DNA from: Kordiimonas aquimaris
Lineage (GTDB): Bacteria; Pseudomonadota; Alphaproteobacteria; Sphingomonadales; Kordiimonadaceae
Direction of reading: 5' to 3'
Assembly: GCF_025574485.1 (NCBI RefSeq)
Contig: NZ_JAOBPO010000006.1
Location: 1-64,000 of the forward strand
Length of the DNA stretch: 64,000 bases
Shown here: one piece after another, positions 1 through 8,489 of the stretch
Position numbering within the stretch: position 1 is the stretch's first letter
Layout: each line of letters begins with the position of its first letter
The notes under the pieces: generated by a model
Told to the model about the DNA's origin: nothing
The model's input: the letters and a program-made list of their open reading frames with translations, nothing else
Database searches by the model: none
Translations under genes and position numbers: made by a program

Positions 1-1017
1 GGTGGTGGTGATGATACGGTGTCTGGCGGCATTGGCACAGACAGTGTTGACGGCGGCGCAGGCAATGATGCTCTGCGTGGTGATCAGGGTGATGACACGG
101 TGCTTGGAGGCGCGGGTAACGACACCATTGATGGTGGCAGTAACGCCGACTTCCTGCGCGGTGATGCGGGTGATGACAGTATATCTGGTGGTTCGGGTGA
201 TGACCGTGTGTTTGCTGGTCCTGACGACGAAGGCAATGATACGGTTGAAGGTAACCGCGGTAATGATGTTGTTGGCGGCGGTGCCGGTAATGACTTTATC
301 GTTGGTGGTGACATTGACGGTAATGGCACAGATGCATCAGGTAATGACAGCCTGTTTGGTGGTGATGGTGATGATGTCATCATTGGTGGTTCGTTCGATA
401 CGACAACAAATATGGCAGTGAACGGAAACGGCGGCCGTAACACCATCTATGCTGGTGCTGGTAATGACAGCATCATTGGTGATGATGGTGGCGATACGCT
501 TGGTGGCGGCAACGGAGATGACAGTGTCACTGGCGGTATGGGTAGTGACATTATCTATGGTGGTCGTGGCCCTGGTGAAGACACACTTTTTGGTGGCGGC
601 GGCGATGATCAGGCATTTGGCGCATCAGACAATGATATGGTTAACGGTGGTGCTGGTAATGACACCCTGTTTGGCGGCGCGGGCGATGACACAGTTGACG
701 GCGGTGATGACAATGATCTGATCTTCGGCGGTGCCGGTGATGACAATATCACTGGTGGTGACGGTAATGACACGTTCGCTTTCATCACAGGCTTTGGCAA
801 TGACACGATCACTGACTTTGGCACAGCGGACGGTGACAGTGACACGCTCGACTTCTCCGAGATCGAAGGCCTTGTGCTGGCTGACCTGCTATCCTCAGCC
901 ACGTTTGATGCGAGCGGTGCCACGCTCACCATCGGTACCCATGGTACACTGACCCTCGAAGGCATCAACCAAACCGAACTGCAAGCACTGTTTGATGCAG
1001 GGCAGGTGGTAGGTTAG
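1..1017 (+). CDS. RTX calcium-binding repeat protein, C-terminal part (5' truncated)
   Basis: The reading frame is open from the first base, so the N-terminus lies outside the window. The visible 338 residues are almost entirely glycine/aspartate nonapeptides of the GGxGxDxLx type (for example GGAGNDTIDGG and GGDGDDVIIGG), which fold into a Ca2+-binding beta-roll outside the cell. The last ~90 residues change to a non-repetitive segment (FAFITGFGNDTITDF, then TLDFSEIEG) typical of serralysin/hemolysin-type C-termini, where the uncleaved type I secretion signal sits. No catalytic or adhesive domain is in view, so it could be a secreted enzyme, adhesin or S-layer-like protein. A strong terminator follows. 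The downstream flank is duplicated at 23310-23465, behind the autotransporter. Confidence 0.85.
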   Translation, partial: GGGDDTVSGGIGTDSVDGGAGNDALRGDQGDDTVLGGAGNDTIDGGSNADFLRGDAGDDSISGGSGDDRVFAGPDDEGNDTVEGNRGNDVVGGGAGNDFIVGGDIDGNGTDASGNDSLFGGDGDDVIIGGSFDTTTNMAVNGNGGRNTIYAGAGNDSIIGDDGGDTLGGGNGDDSVTGGMGSDIIYGGRGPGEDTLFGGGGDDQAFGASDNDMVNGGAGNDTLFGGAGDDTVDGGDDNDLIFGGAGDDNITGGDGNDTFAFITGFGNDTITDFGTADGDSDTLDFSEIEGLVLADLLSSATFDASGATLTIGTHGTLTLEGINQTELQALFDAGQVVG

Positions 1018-1019
1018 AC

Positions 1020-1174
1020 TTTCAGGTAAACCATACTCAATGAGGAATTGAACAGCTGCCCAATATGGTGATTCAAAGCATGCTTGCGTAACCAATACGA
1101 TAAAAAGGCCCCACATGGGGCCTTTTGCTTTAGAAAATATAGCTAAGTTTTAAACATATAGATGAAAATATTGG
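1020..1174. repeat. Intergenic repeat copy 1 (matches 23310-23465)
   Basis: This segment starts just after the RTX stop codon. It aligns along its whole length with 23310-23465, sharing blocks such as TTTCAGG, AATTGAACAGC, GTAACCAATA, GATAAAAAGGCC and a closing ATTGG. The shared terminator hairpin lies inside it. Weaker similarity may run on ~20 bases further. No open frame is conserved between the copies, so it is a non-coding duplicated 3' flank or a small dispersed element. Confidence 0.75.
1103..1126. terminator. Bidirectional rho-independent terminator
   Basis: Ten-base stem AAAAGGCCCC / GGGGCCTTTT with a four-base loop. It has T-rich flanks in both directions, and so serves the RTX gene (+) and the converging oxidoreductase gene (-). 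Confidence 0.85.
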
Positions 1175-1213
1175 TTCGTGTATAGGCGCAGATTATAGGT
1201 TCATAGCGAAGCG

Positions 1214-2212
1214 CTATGTTCTCTCGGTTGACACCACTATTTTACCAACTTGTTCTCCCTTAAGCATATAACGGTATGCGGCGATGGCATCGTTAAAACC
1301 GAAGACCTTATCAACCTTGGGCATTAATAGACCTTTTTCTTGGCGTTCGAGAACGTAGTTTACGCCGCGTTCTCGTTGATCTGCGTGGCGTATATGATTG
1401 AACAGCGAATAGGGGATAACGGTTGCGGCTTTGCGAACCATCTTTACGATGTCCACCTGAGCATGCATGCCGCGCAGAACACCGTATATAAACACGAGCG
1501 CATTTTCAGCAAGCGCCTCAACGTAATCATCGATGAAATCACCGCCAATCGGATCGTAGACAACGCGAACGCCTGCACCGTTGGTTGCTTTGAGAATTCG
1601 GGCGGTGAGGTCCTCTTCATCTGTCGCCACAACATAGTCTGCACCACTGGCAAAAATGTCTGCCATTTTCTTACTCGTGCGTGTTGTGGCAATAACGATT
1701 GCGCCAACATCTTTTGCGAGCGCAATGGCGCCAAGTCCTGCACTGGAACTTGCGGCAGGAATTAAAACGAAATCGCCCCGCGTCAGTTTTGCCGTTTCAA
1801 TAAGAGGATAATAGGCAGTCAACATTTCCATCCAGGTCGAGGTTGCTTCTTCCTTAGATAAGGTGTCCTGCCAAGGGGCGATGAAATCTGCGTTAAAAAC
1901 AGCATGCTGGGCGTGAACACCATATGTACTGTTAGCGTGCGGAAGTGTGCACACACCGTCGCCGACCTTAAAACCTTTCACATTCGAACCAATGGCTTCA
2001 ATAATACCAGTGGCTTCTGAGCCTAGGCCAGAAGGCAAGGATGCAACAGAATAATGGTTGTCCTCTAAATACAGAATGTCGGCTCGATTGAGAGCAAAGG
2101 CTTTTACATCGATTAGCACTTCGTTCGGTCCAGGTTTTGGCCGGTCAATTTCTTCGATCCGAAGCGAGTCTACACCGTTCGTTTCGTGAAATTGCAATGC
2201 TGTTGTTTTCAT
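1214..2212 (-). CDS. Zinc-independent MDR oxidoreductase (quinone oxidoreductase-like)
   Basis: 332-residue medium-chain dehydrogenase/reductase of the NADPH:quinone reductase/zeta-crystallin type. The N-terminal GroES-like domain carries the family signature (GLGSEATGIIEAIG, VKVGDGV-like turn). A Rossmann domain follows, with LIPAASSSAGLGAIALAK as the nucleotide-binding loop. The paired Cys ligands of structural zinc are not evident. The start at 2212 is preferred over an upstream in-frame start because it has GGGAG seven bases before ATG and begins with the family-like MKTTALQFH. Expected role: cytosolic NADPH-dependent reduction of a quinone or enone. It reads away from the LuxR regulator across a 470-base gap that holds a palindrome, so it may belong to the same regulon. 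The substrate cannot be told from sequence. Confidence 0.85.
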   Translation of the reverse strand: MKTTALQFHETNGVDSLRIEEIDRPKPGPNEVLIDVKAFALNRADILYLEDNHYSVASLPSGLGSEATGIIEAIGSNVKGFKVGDGVCTLPHANSTYGVHAQHAVFNADFIAPWQDTLSKEEATSTWMEMLTAYYPLIETAKLTRGDFVLIPAASSSAGLGAIALAKDVGAIVIATTRTSKKMADIFASGADYVVATDEEDLTARILKATNGAGVRVVYDPIGGDFIDDYVEALAENALVFIYGVLRGMHAQVDIVKMVRKAATVIPYSLFNHIRHADQRERGVNYVLERQEKGLLMPKVDKVFGFNDAIAAYRYMLKGEQVGKIVVSTERT

Positions 2213-2305
2213 TTGAAGCTCCCCATAAGTTAGTGGCGATAAAGCTGCCAATCAAAGATGGGTTGACAGATTCTTTTGAAATCAGGGTGAATTTTCACAT
2301 TGCAA

Positions 2306-2593
2306 CTAACGAGGAGCAATATCTAAAAAGGGTAGGGCGTCGACGAATAACCCACCCATAAGGGTGGCTAATAGCCATGGAATCCAACGTTCTTTCATTT
2401 CGAAGCCTGGTGTTTTTGGAATGCTGGCCTTTTTCATTTCAATCATGTGTTTGGTTAATTGGGTTTCTAAAAAGCGAGCTAGTTCTTTGTTGTAAAAGCC
2501 TTCTTGCGGAATGAATCTGCTCGTTTTGGCGTTGGGACTATCGAATTGTTGAAACAATAATCCGGTATGTAAGCTTGTAGCCCAAACTCTCAT
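2306..2593 (-). CDS. Hypothetical 95-residue protein (doubtful)
   Basis: This is the only sizeable open frame in the 470-base gap between the oxidoreductase and the LuxR regulator. An AGG lies about eight bases before its ATG. The product has a polar N-terminus and one hydrophobic stretch near residues 66-82 (WIPWLLATLMGGLF). I recognise no family. The frame covers a perfect palindrome (2352-2367) that is better explained as an operator, so this may be a chance frame or a decayed gene. It is listed so that the gap is accounted for. Confidence 0.22.
   Translation of the reverse strand: MRVWATSLHTGLLFQQFDSPNAKTSRFIPQEGFYNKELARFLETQLTKHMIEMKKASIPKTPGFEMKERWIPWLLATLMGGLFVDALPFLDIAPR
2352..2367. 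promoter_or_regulatory. Palindrome CCACCC-N4-GGGTGG, putative operator
   Basis: Perfect 6+6 inverted repeat with a four-base centre. It lies in the divergent gap between the MDR oxidoreductase and the LuxR-type regulator. Two related palindromes with the same spacing occur at 5368-5385 and 5959-5974. No T-tract follows, so a terminator is less likely than a protein-binding site. Confidence 0.5.
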
Positions 2594-2682
2594 TCTACCT
2601 GAATCTGCGAATTAAATAGTATTGATATAGCTTGGTACATAAAGCTACTGTCGAAGCTCTCAGACAAGGGAAGTGGGGACAA

Positions 2683-5352
2683 ATGCAGGACACAAGCTAT
2701 TTTGGAAACTGGTTTATTCCGTCTAAAATTGAGCCGGAACGACCAAATATTAGGCTTGTGGAACGGCAGCGCTTAACGAATAGGCTGACCAGCTGGCTTC
2801 AGAAAAAATTGATCCTTGTGATCGCGCCAGCAGGTTTTGGTAAATCAACATTGATCTCTCAGTGGCGAGATTCGCTGCGTAAAGAGCAGATTCTGTGCCC
2901 ATGGCTTTCGTTAGATGAAAATGACTTTGATGGCAGACAGTTTTTATCATACTTTACCTTATCGCTCGCAGCTGCCGGTTTTGAGCTGGATGAACTGGAG
3001 GTAGGGGCAAAAAATGGATTTGCCGATTCATCTGAACGAGTCATCCTGCGACGTTTGATTTCTGAAATTGAATTGAATGATACACCCTGCGTCATGGTGT
3101 TAGATGATTATCACAGGGTATGTTCACCGCAAATTGACACCTTGTTAAAGCAACTGATCAAAGAAACACCTCAATCCTTTACCATTTTGGTGAATAGTAG
3201 GGTGGTGCCTGATATTGATTGTGCGACACTGATTGCGTCTGGCATCGCGGTGGAACTCGGATCTGATGGGCTACGGCTTACCGAAGACGAAGCGAAGCAA
3301 GCCGTTGGCTCGGGTTTTGTCGCTAATGTTTTTTCTGCAATTTATGAGAAAACCGAAGGGTGGCCAGTGGCGGTACAGCTTGCCCGGCTTGGCAGTGGAA
3401 GCTTAAATACTTTCCCTGCTTCTGCCCCCGGGCACCCAAACAGTTTTATTGCCTCTTATCTTACCGAACAGGTCGTGAACTCTCTCGAAGATGAAGCGCA
3501 ACAATTTCTGTTGTCCACCTCTGTTTTCAGTCGATTTAGTGCCGACTTGCTTAATCATGTATTTGAAAAACCAGATGCATGGGCAAATATGGAAATGCTT
3601 AGTCAATTGAGCGCATTCATAATTCCGATGGACCAGGAAGGTACATGGTTTAGATATCATCACCTATTTTCAGAGTATCTTTTTGAGACCTTGCGTAAAA
3701 GTAATTGGGATCGTGTTCGTCACTTGTGTTTTCGGGCCAGTGATTGGCACTGGGAAAATGGTCAGCCGGTGGAAGCGGCAAATTACGCATCAAAAATCAA
3801 AGATTATCAACGGTGTGCTGACATAATCCTTGAGCTTGGTGGGTGGCAAATCATTGTTACGCGCGGCATTGGTTTTATGAGGAAACTTCTTCGTTTTGTG
3901 CCGGAAGACGAATTGAAGAATTTTCCGCGTGTTGCCCTGGCAAGAACCTACTTGCATTGTAAGGACGGCGAGCTTCAGCAAGCGCGATTTCTGTTTGATA
4001 GCACTAGTTGGTCCAATCGTGATTGCGCGGAACCTAAATGGTTGCAAGACCAGTTGGTGGTTGGCCAGCTCCTCGGTGTTTATCAGGACATCATCATGGA
4101 TGAGGCAGACTTGGATGGTTATATTGATCGAGCAAAAGACGGTTTGCCAGAGCTGGATTCGCTATCCATTGGTACGTTGAGGTGCATGGAAGTAAACGGT
4201 TTTTTTGCCAACGCTCAAATGATGCCTGTTGAAGACTGTCTGACAGATGCCTCTCAGCTTATGCGTCAAGGCGGGTCGGTTCTGGGGCTAAATTATTGCT
4301 ATGTCCACGCTTGTGTCGCTGCCCTATATCGGTGTGACTTCGATGCGGCTGTGGCCCATGCCAAGATTGCTTATGAAGAAGCTGAGAAAAATTTTGGCGC
4401 CGATAGTGGCCTCAAATACATCGCAAAGTCACTTCGGTTTGCTATTGCTGTTTGGTCAGGCCGGGCGAGCGATAGTGACTTGCAAGCATTTGTGGCGTCG
4501 TTGACGGACCTTGAGGAACATGATGGCTGGACCGAGGTATATCTGATTGGGCTAGATGCCGGTTATCACCTAGCGGCCAGTAACTCTGACTGGGCAACGG
4601 CTTATTCGATTGTGGAGCGGTATCAAAGTGTCGCTTCCACTAGAGATCTGGCAAGATTGAAGCTTTTTTGCAAAGCCTTGAGGGTGGAAGCTGCTCGGCA
4701 TGTTGGGTATGAGCACGAAGTTGCTCCTCTTGCGAGCAAGGTTGTAGCATTGGCTTGTGACATTGATGATCCCTCAAATTGGTTTAGCCGTGTCATTGCC
4801 TCGACAAAATTATATGCGTTGGGGTTGGTGCCTGGTCAGCAAGCAGAAAAGCTACTAACCGACAACATTATATGGACGCGGGGCCGAACCCTTAATTTTT
4901 ATCATGTTAGGCTTGTGGCGGCCCAGGCTGAATTTTACCTTGTGCGAGGGAACAGCAAACGTTTAGTTGAGCAGTTGTCATTGCTGGTAGAACTGTGTGC
5001 TAAATATGATTTTTTCTGGCCGTTTAAAGTGAACGCAGACTTGAAGAAAGCTTTGTATAATCACCGTGATCACCTTGGAAGCTCCAGTGAGGGGGTCAAC
5101 AAGGCTTTTGTTGACAAATTTCTCTCAGGCCAGTTTGAAAGCGATCAACCCAAAGGGCCTGATATATTAAGCTTACGGGAACGGCAGGTTCTAACCTGCT
5201 TGGCAGAAGGACAATCCAACAAGTTGATTGCCAGAGAGCTGGACCTCACAGACAACACAGTCAAATTTCACCTCAAAAACATTTACATGAAACTTTCCGT
5301 TGGTCGGCGAGGTGAAGCGGTATTTGAAGCTCGACGAAAAGGCCTGATTTAG
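2683..5352 (+). CDS. MalT-type (LAL) LuxR-family transcriptional activator
   Basis: 889-residue large ATP-binding LuxR regulator. Walker A is APAGFGKSTL near residues 48-57. A Walker B-like CVMVLDDYH lies near 136-144, followed by the winged-helix/arm region of STAND regulators (EGWPVAVQLARL; WFRYHHLFSEYL). A long helical, TPR-like sensor occupies roughly residues 350-800. The last ~60 residues are a LuxR/GerE helix-turn-helix (LSLRERQVLTCLAEG, NKLIARELDLTDNTVKFHLKNI). The start at 2683 has GGAAGTGGGGA just upstream; an upstream TTG lacks this. Members bind an inducer and ATP, oligomerise and activate nearby catabolic genes. The cyclophilin and TonB receptor follow on the same strand, and the hydantoinase genes lie beyond, so these are the likely targets. 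The inducer is unknown. Confidence 0.9.
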   Translation: MQDTSYFGNWFIPSKIEPERPNIRLVERQRLTNRLTSWLQKKLILVIAPAGFGKSTLISQWRDSLRKEQILCPWLSLDENDFDGRQFLSYFTLSLAAAGFELDELEVGAKNGFADSSERVILRRLISEIELNDTPCVMVLDDYHRVCSPQIDTLLKQLIKETPQSFTILVNSRVVPDIDCATLIASGIAVELGSDGLRLTEDEAKQAVGSGFVANVFSAIYEKTEGWPVAVQLARLGSGSLNTFPASAPGHPNSFIASYLTEQVVNSLEDEAQQFLLSTSVFSRFSADLLNHVFEKPDAWANMEMLSQLSAFIIPMDQEGTWFRYHHLFSEYLFETLRKSNWDRVRHLCFRASDWHWENGQPVEAANYASKIKDYQRCADIILELGGWQIIVTRGIGFMRKLLRFVPEDELKNFPRVALARTYLHCKDGELQQARFLFDSTSWSNRDCAEPKWLQDQLVVGQLLGVYQDIIMDEADLDGYIDRAKDGLPELDSLSIGTLRCMEVNGFFANAQMMPVEDCLTDASQLMRQGGSVLGLNYCYVHACVAALYRCDFDAAVAHAKIAYEEAEKNFGADSGLKYIAKSLRFAIAVWSGRASDSDLQAFVASLTDLEEHDGWTEVYLIGLDAGYHLAASNSDWATAYSIVERYQSVASTRDLARLKLFCKALRVEAARHVGYEHEVAPLASKVVALACDIDDPSNWFSRVIASTKLYALGLVPGQQAEKLLTDNIIWTRGRTLNFYHVRLVAAQAEFYLVRGNSKRLVEQLSLLVELCAKYDFFWPFKVNADLKKALYNHRDHLGSSSEGVNKAFVDKFLSGQFESDQPKGPDILSLRERQVLTCLAEGQSNKLIARELDLTDNTVKFHLKNIYMKLSVGRRGEAVFEARRKGLI

Positions 5353-5367
5353 CCTTGCAAAAGCCGA

Positions 5368-5385
5368 CCTACCCATGTGGGCAGG
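5368..5385. promoter_or_regulatory. Palindrome CCTACCC-N4-GGGCAGG, putative operator
   Basis: Eighteen-base near-perfect palindrome (one mismatch in seven per arm). It starts 15 bases after the LuxR-regulator stop and ends about 50 bases before the cyclophilin start. It shares the ACCC-N4-GGG core and spacing with the sites at 2352 and 5959. Confidence 0.5.
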
Positions 5386-5436
5386 TTACAGTTCGGCCAA
5401 ATAAACGTATTCTCTGTTTAAACGACGGAGATACAT

Positions 5437-5958
5437 ATGAATGCCAATCACACAATGGCGATTGTAACACCGCTTGGGCAGTTTCGGATAAAATTGAATG
5501 AGGGCCGAGCGCCTGCGACTGTTAATTATTTCAAGAAACTGGTCGGAGAGGGGATGCTAGACAACACCTCTATTTTCAGGATCGTCAATAATCAGAACAA
5601 TAGTTATAATCCGGATTGCCCTATTAATGTGGTACAGGGTGGCCTGCGTGAAAATGGTCGCGAGTTTCTTCCGTTTCTCAAGCACGAGTCAACTTTGCAA
5701 ACTGGCATAACCCATACGAAATGGACTGTCTCTGCCGCTCGAATGGGAGTTGGAGAGGTCTACGGAAGTTTTTTCATAATGATGCGAGATGAACCTGCTC
5801 TCGATTTTGGTGGAGGGCGCCACCCTGATGGTCAGGGCTTCGCAGCTTTTGGTGAAGTCTGCGCGGGCTTCACCATACTAGATGAGATATTTCAGCGCGC
5901 GGAATCTGAAGAGTATTTACGCCAAGAGATCCCAATAATCAGCGCGAAACTAGAATAA
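5437..5958 (+). CDS. Cyclophilin-type peptidyl-prolyl cis-trans isomerase
   Basis: 173-residue single-domain cyclophilin without a signal peptide, so probably cytoplasmic. Family landmarks are present: TPLGQFRIKL and APATVNYFKKLV at the N-terminus, the catalytic-strand region FRIVNN, VVQGG, then GSFFIMM and GFAAFGEVCAGFTILDEI. It lacks the usual FHR catalytic arginine context (FRIVNN instead of FHRxI), so isomerase activity should not be assumed. A GGAG element precedes the ATG. It sits between the LuxR regulator and the TonB receptor, flanked on both sides by ACCC-N4-GGG palindromes. Cyclophilins do appear as accessory genes in uptake and hydrolysis clusters, but a specific role here is inference. 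Confidence 0.85.
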   Translation: MNANHTMAIVTPLGQFRIKLNEGRAPATVNYFKKLVGEGMLDNTSIFRIVNNQNNSYNPDCPINVVQGGLRENGREFLPFLKHESTLQTGITHTKWTVSAARMGVGEVYGSFFIMMRDEPALDFGGGRHPDGQGFAAFGEVCAGFTILDEIFQRAESEEYLRQEIPIISAKLE

Positions 5959-5974
5959 CTACCCGATTGGGTAG
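5959..5974. promoter_or_regulatory. Palindrome CTACCC-N4-GGGTAG, putative operator
   Basis: Perfect 6+6 inverted repeat beginning right after the cyclophilin stop, ~110 bases before the TonB-receptor start. A looser half-match (CACCC, then AGGGC) follows near 5992-6006. It has the same core and spacing as at 2352 and 5368. Confidence 0.5.
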
Positions 5975-6086
5975 GGCTGACTTGTAGTGCCCCACCCAAA
6001 TAAGGGCTAAAACTACCCCGATGCGATATTGCAGCCAATGTTTTCTAAGCTCACTATTAAGGGAACTAAATCCTTGGGAGGGAATA

Positions 6087-8333
6087 ATGAAAAAATACCT
6101 GAAAATGAGTGTGGCCACCTGTGCTTTGACAATTGCAGGCATTAATAATCAGATATTGGCGCAGGACGAGCAGTCTGAAGACCCTGAGTTTGCATTTGAA
6201 GAGATAGTGGTAACGGCGCGTGGACGCGAAGAGTCTTTGAAGTCTGCGCCGCTTTCGGTATCGGTGCTGAGCAAGCAGACTATCGAAGATGCGCGGGTCA
6301 ACCGTGTCGATGACTTTATAGCTTTGACATCTGGCATCACAATAGCTAATTCGCAAGATGCGGGTACAAATTTCATAACCATCCGAGGTATGTCGCAAAC
6401 CAGAAATGGCGAGCCGCCTGTGGCTGTGATTGTTGACGGCGTGTTGCAGGTTAATTCTCGTACCTTCGACCAAACGTTGTTCGATGTTGAAAACATTCAA
6501 GTTCTGCGCGGGCCGCAAGGCGCCAGATACGGACGCAACGCCACAGGTGGCGCCATTATTATAAACACTGTTGGGCCATCAGAGAGTTTTGAAGGTTATG
6601 TTCGCGCTGGTGTTGGCAGCGGTGAAGAATATAGCGTTGAAGGGTCCATCTCCGGTCCGATAACGGAAGACACATTGTCTTATCGCTTGTCAGGTAGTTA
6701 TACGAACCGAGACGGTGTGTTCGAGAATTTCGTTCTTGATGAAAATGTAGACTATTTTGAGGATGTTACTGTTCGGGGCCATTTGCTCTGGACGCCAACC
6801 TCTAATTTTTCTGCTGATGCGCGGGTGAATATCATAAGAACTGATGCTGGATCACTTAATTTTTCCTATCAGCCAGCGATTGTTGACCCTGTTACTGGTC
6901 TTCCCAATTTTGACTTCACCATTGCCGACGCAGATTTGGTTGAGCGCAACTTCTCGGCGAATAACTTAGGTCTTGATGACCGGGATGTTACGCAGTTTTC
7001 TCTGCGCATGAACTATCAGGCTGATTGGGGTGAGTTTTCATCAGTAACCAGCTATGACAGTATCACACAGAGCACTGGGAGTGATCAGTTCCCCTATACG
7101 GCGGCTTCAAGTGTTACCTTTGGTGCATTTCCATTTTTTGATGGCACTCAGTCACAGTTTTTCGACATTGATGCCTTTAGTCAGGAAATTCGTTTTACTT
7201 CAAACAGCGATCAACGCCTCCGCTGGATGGCAGGAGCTTACTTGCTGTTGACCGATCGTTTTGTATCTTCGTCTATTGCAAACGATTTGGAACAAGGCAT
7301 CACGAGGGTTAGGCGCGAACCAGTGTCTCCTGCATCAAGTCCGCTGACGTCTTTCATTGCAGATGACAATGACAACACTGCCTATGCATTTTTTGCGGCT
7401 GTGGACTATGACATTGCAGAGAATTTGGAATTGTCTTTTGCCGGCCGGTATGACCGGGATGAACGCAAACAAACAGTTTCACCGGATCAGGGTTTGTATG
7501 CCAACGGCGTGGTGGTTACGCCTGTTGGGGCAGCAGGAGCCGTTAATCAGGCAAACTTCGGTAAGTTCCAGCCGAAAGTCAGTTTGCGGTATATCGCGAC
7601 TGAAGATTTCTCAATCTATGGTTCTTGGGGGCAGGGCTTTCGTAGCGGGCAGTTTAACCAAAATGGTGTGGGTGCAATCGCTGCAGGAGCCGGGGTCTCT
7701 GGCGTTTCTGACCTATTAGGAAAGGAAACGACGGATACCTTTGAAGCAGGGTGGAAATCTACCTTTTTGGACAACCGCGTATCACTCAATGGTGCGCTCT
7801 ATCACACCACAGTTAAAAACGCACCTTACTTCGTTTTCATTGGGGCTGTAAGTGCGCAGGTTCTCGTACCCATTGATGAGGTAACCATCAAGGGCGGCGA
7901 GTTGGAACTCACAGCAAGAGTGACACCAAACCTGGATTTCTACGCTGGTCTTGCAATTTCTGACTCGGAAGTTAATGAGTATAACGTGACACCTTCTGCT
8001 GTTGGCAATGAGGCTCCTTATGTACCGAAATCCGCCTTGAATATTGGCGGTCAGTACAGAACTGAAATTACCTCAGATATCGGTTTGTTCATGCGGGTCG
8101 ACTATGAGCGACGTGGTCGCCAGTTCTGGGATCCGGAAAACACGACTGAGCGGTCGGCAATTAACCTGGTCAACGCAAGGCTGGGTATTGAAGATAATGA
8201 CGGCGCATGGTCGCTCACCGGGTCCGTTACTAATTTGTTTGATGAAGTTTACAACTCCGAATGGGTATTGGGTGGGTTTGCCCACGCCGGGCAGCCAGAC
8301 ATCTGGCGCTTGGACTTCCGTTACAATTTCTAG
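6087..8333 (+). CDS. TonB-dependent outer-membrane receptor
   Basis: 748-residue receptor. The signal peptide starts MKKYLKMSVATCAL and ends near ILAQ. A TonB-box-like EEIVVTARG lies near residues 39-47. The plug domain shows APLSVSVLSKQTIEDARV, ITIRGMSQ and VLRGPQGARYGRNATGG. A ~550-residue 22-strand barrel follows and ends in the usual aromatic residue (RYNF). The start at 6087 is preferred over an upstream in-frame ATG because GGGAGGG lies just before it. The plug type (SAPLSVSVL...ALTSGI) is that of the large FepA/sphingomonad-style receptors used for many organic substrates, not only siderophores. Its place between the LuxR regulator and the hydantoinase genes suggests import of the substrate they degrade. 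That substrate is unknown. Confidence 0.9.
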   Translation: MKKYLKMSVATCALTIAGINNQILAQDEQSEDPEFAFEEIVVTARGREESLKSAPLSVSVLSKQTIEDARVNRVDDFIALTSGITIANSQDAGTNFITIRGMSQTRNGEPPVAVIVDGVLQVNSRTFDQTLFDVENIQVLRGPQGARYGRNATGGAIIINTVGPSESFEGYVRAGVGSGEEYSVEGSISGPITEDTLSYRLSGSYTNRDGVFENFVLDENVDYFEDVTVRGHLLWTPTSNFSADARVNIIRTDAGSLNFSYQPAIVDPVTGLPNFDFTIADADLVERNFSANNLGLDDRDVTQFSLRMNYQADWGEFSSVTSYDSITQSTGSDQFPYTAASSVTFGAFPFFDGTQSQFFDIDAFSQEIRFTSNSDQRLRWMAGAYLLLTDRFVSSSIANDLEQGITRVRREPVSPASSPLTSFIADDNDNTAYAFFAAVDYDIAENLELSFAGRYDRDERKQTVSPDQGLYANGVVVTPVGAAGAVNQANFGKFQPKVSLRYIATEDFSIYGSWGQGFRSGQFNQNGVGAIAAGAGVSGVSDLLGKETTDTFEAGWKSTFLDNRVSLNGALYHTTVKNAPYFVFIGAVSAQVLVPIDEVTIKGGELELTARVTPNLDFYAGLAISDSEVNEYNVTPSAVGNEAPYVPKSALNIGGQYRTEITSDIGLFMRVDYERRGRQFWDPENTTERSAINLVNARLGIEDNDGAWSLTGSVTNLFDEVYNSEWVLGGFAHAGQPDIWRLDFRYNF

Positions 8334-8343
8334 CTCAGGTTGG

Positions 8344-8365
8344 GGAGGTGCCACAGGGCATCTCC
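8344..8365 (+). terminator. Hairpin after the TonB receptor (weak terminator or RNA-processing site)
   Basis: GGAGGTGCC / GGCATCTCC stem with a four-base ACAG loop and one G:U pair, ten bases after the receptor stop. No U-tract follows, so it may stabilise the receptor mRNA or attenuate read-through to hyuA. Confidence 0.45.
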
Positions 8366-8489
8366 TGCCAACAGTTATTACGGAATGAATTTCGCCGTTT
8401 AGGTGTGCACCGAGAGTGTTTTCGGCTGATGGTTTCTATTGCCTAATTTACATCAGTCTGCGGCGTTTGAACTAATTTTGGAGGAAAAA

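Noticed and set aside
84-968. Open frames on both strands inside the RTX region
   Set aside because: Shadows of the Gly/Asp nonapeptide repeat; compositionally biased products.
1103-1126. Terminator hairpin considered as a CRISPR or IS end together with its second copy
   Set aside because: Only two distant copies, no spacers, no transposase, no target duplication visible.
5992-6006. Fourth ACCC...GGGC palindrome before the TonB receptor
   Set aside because: Spacer is six, not four, and the arms are short; kept only as a possible half-site.
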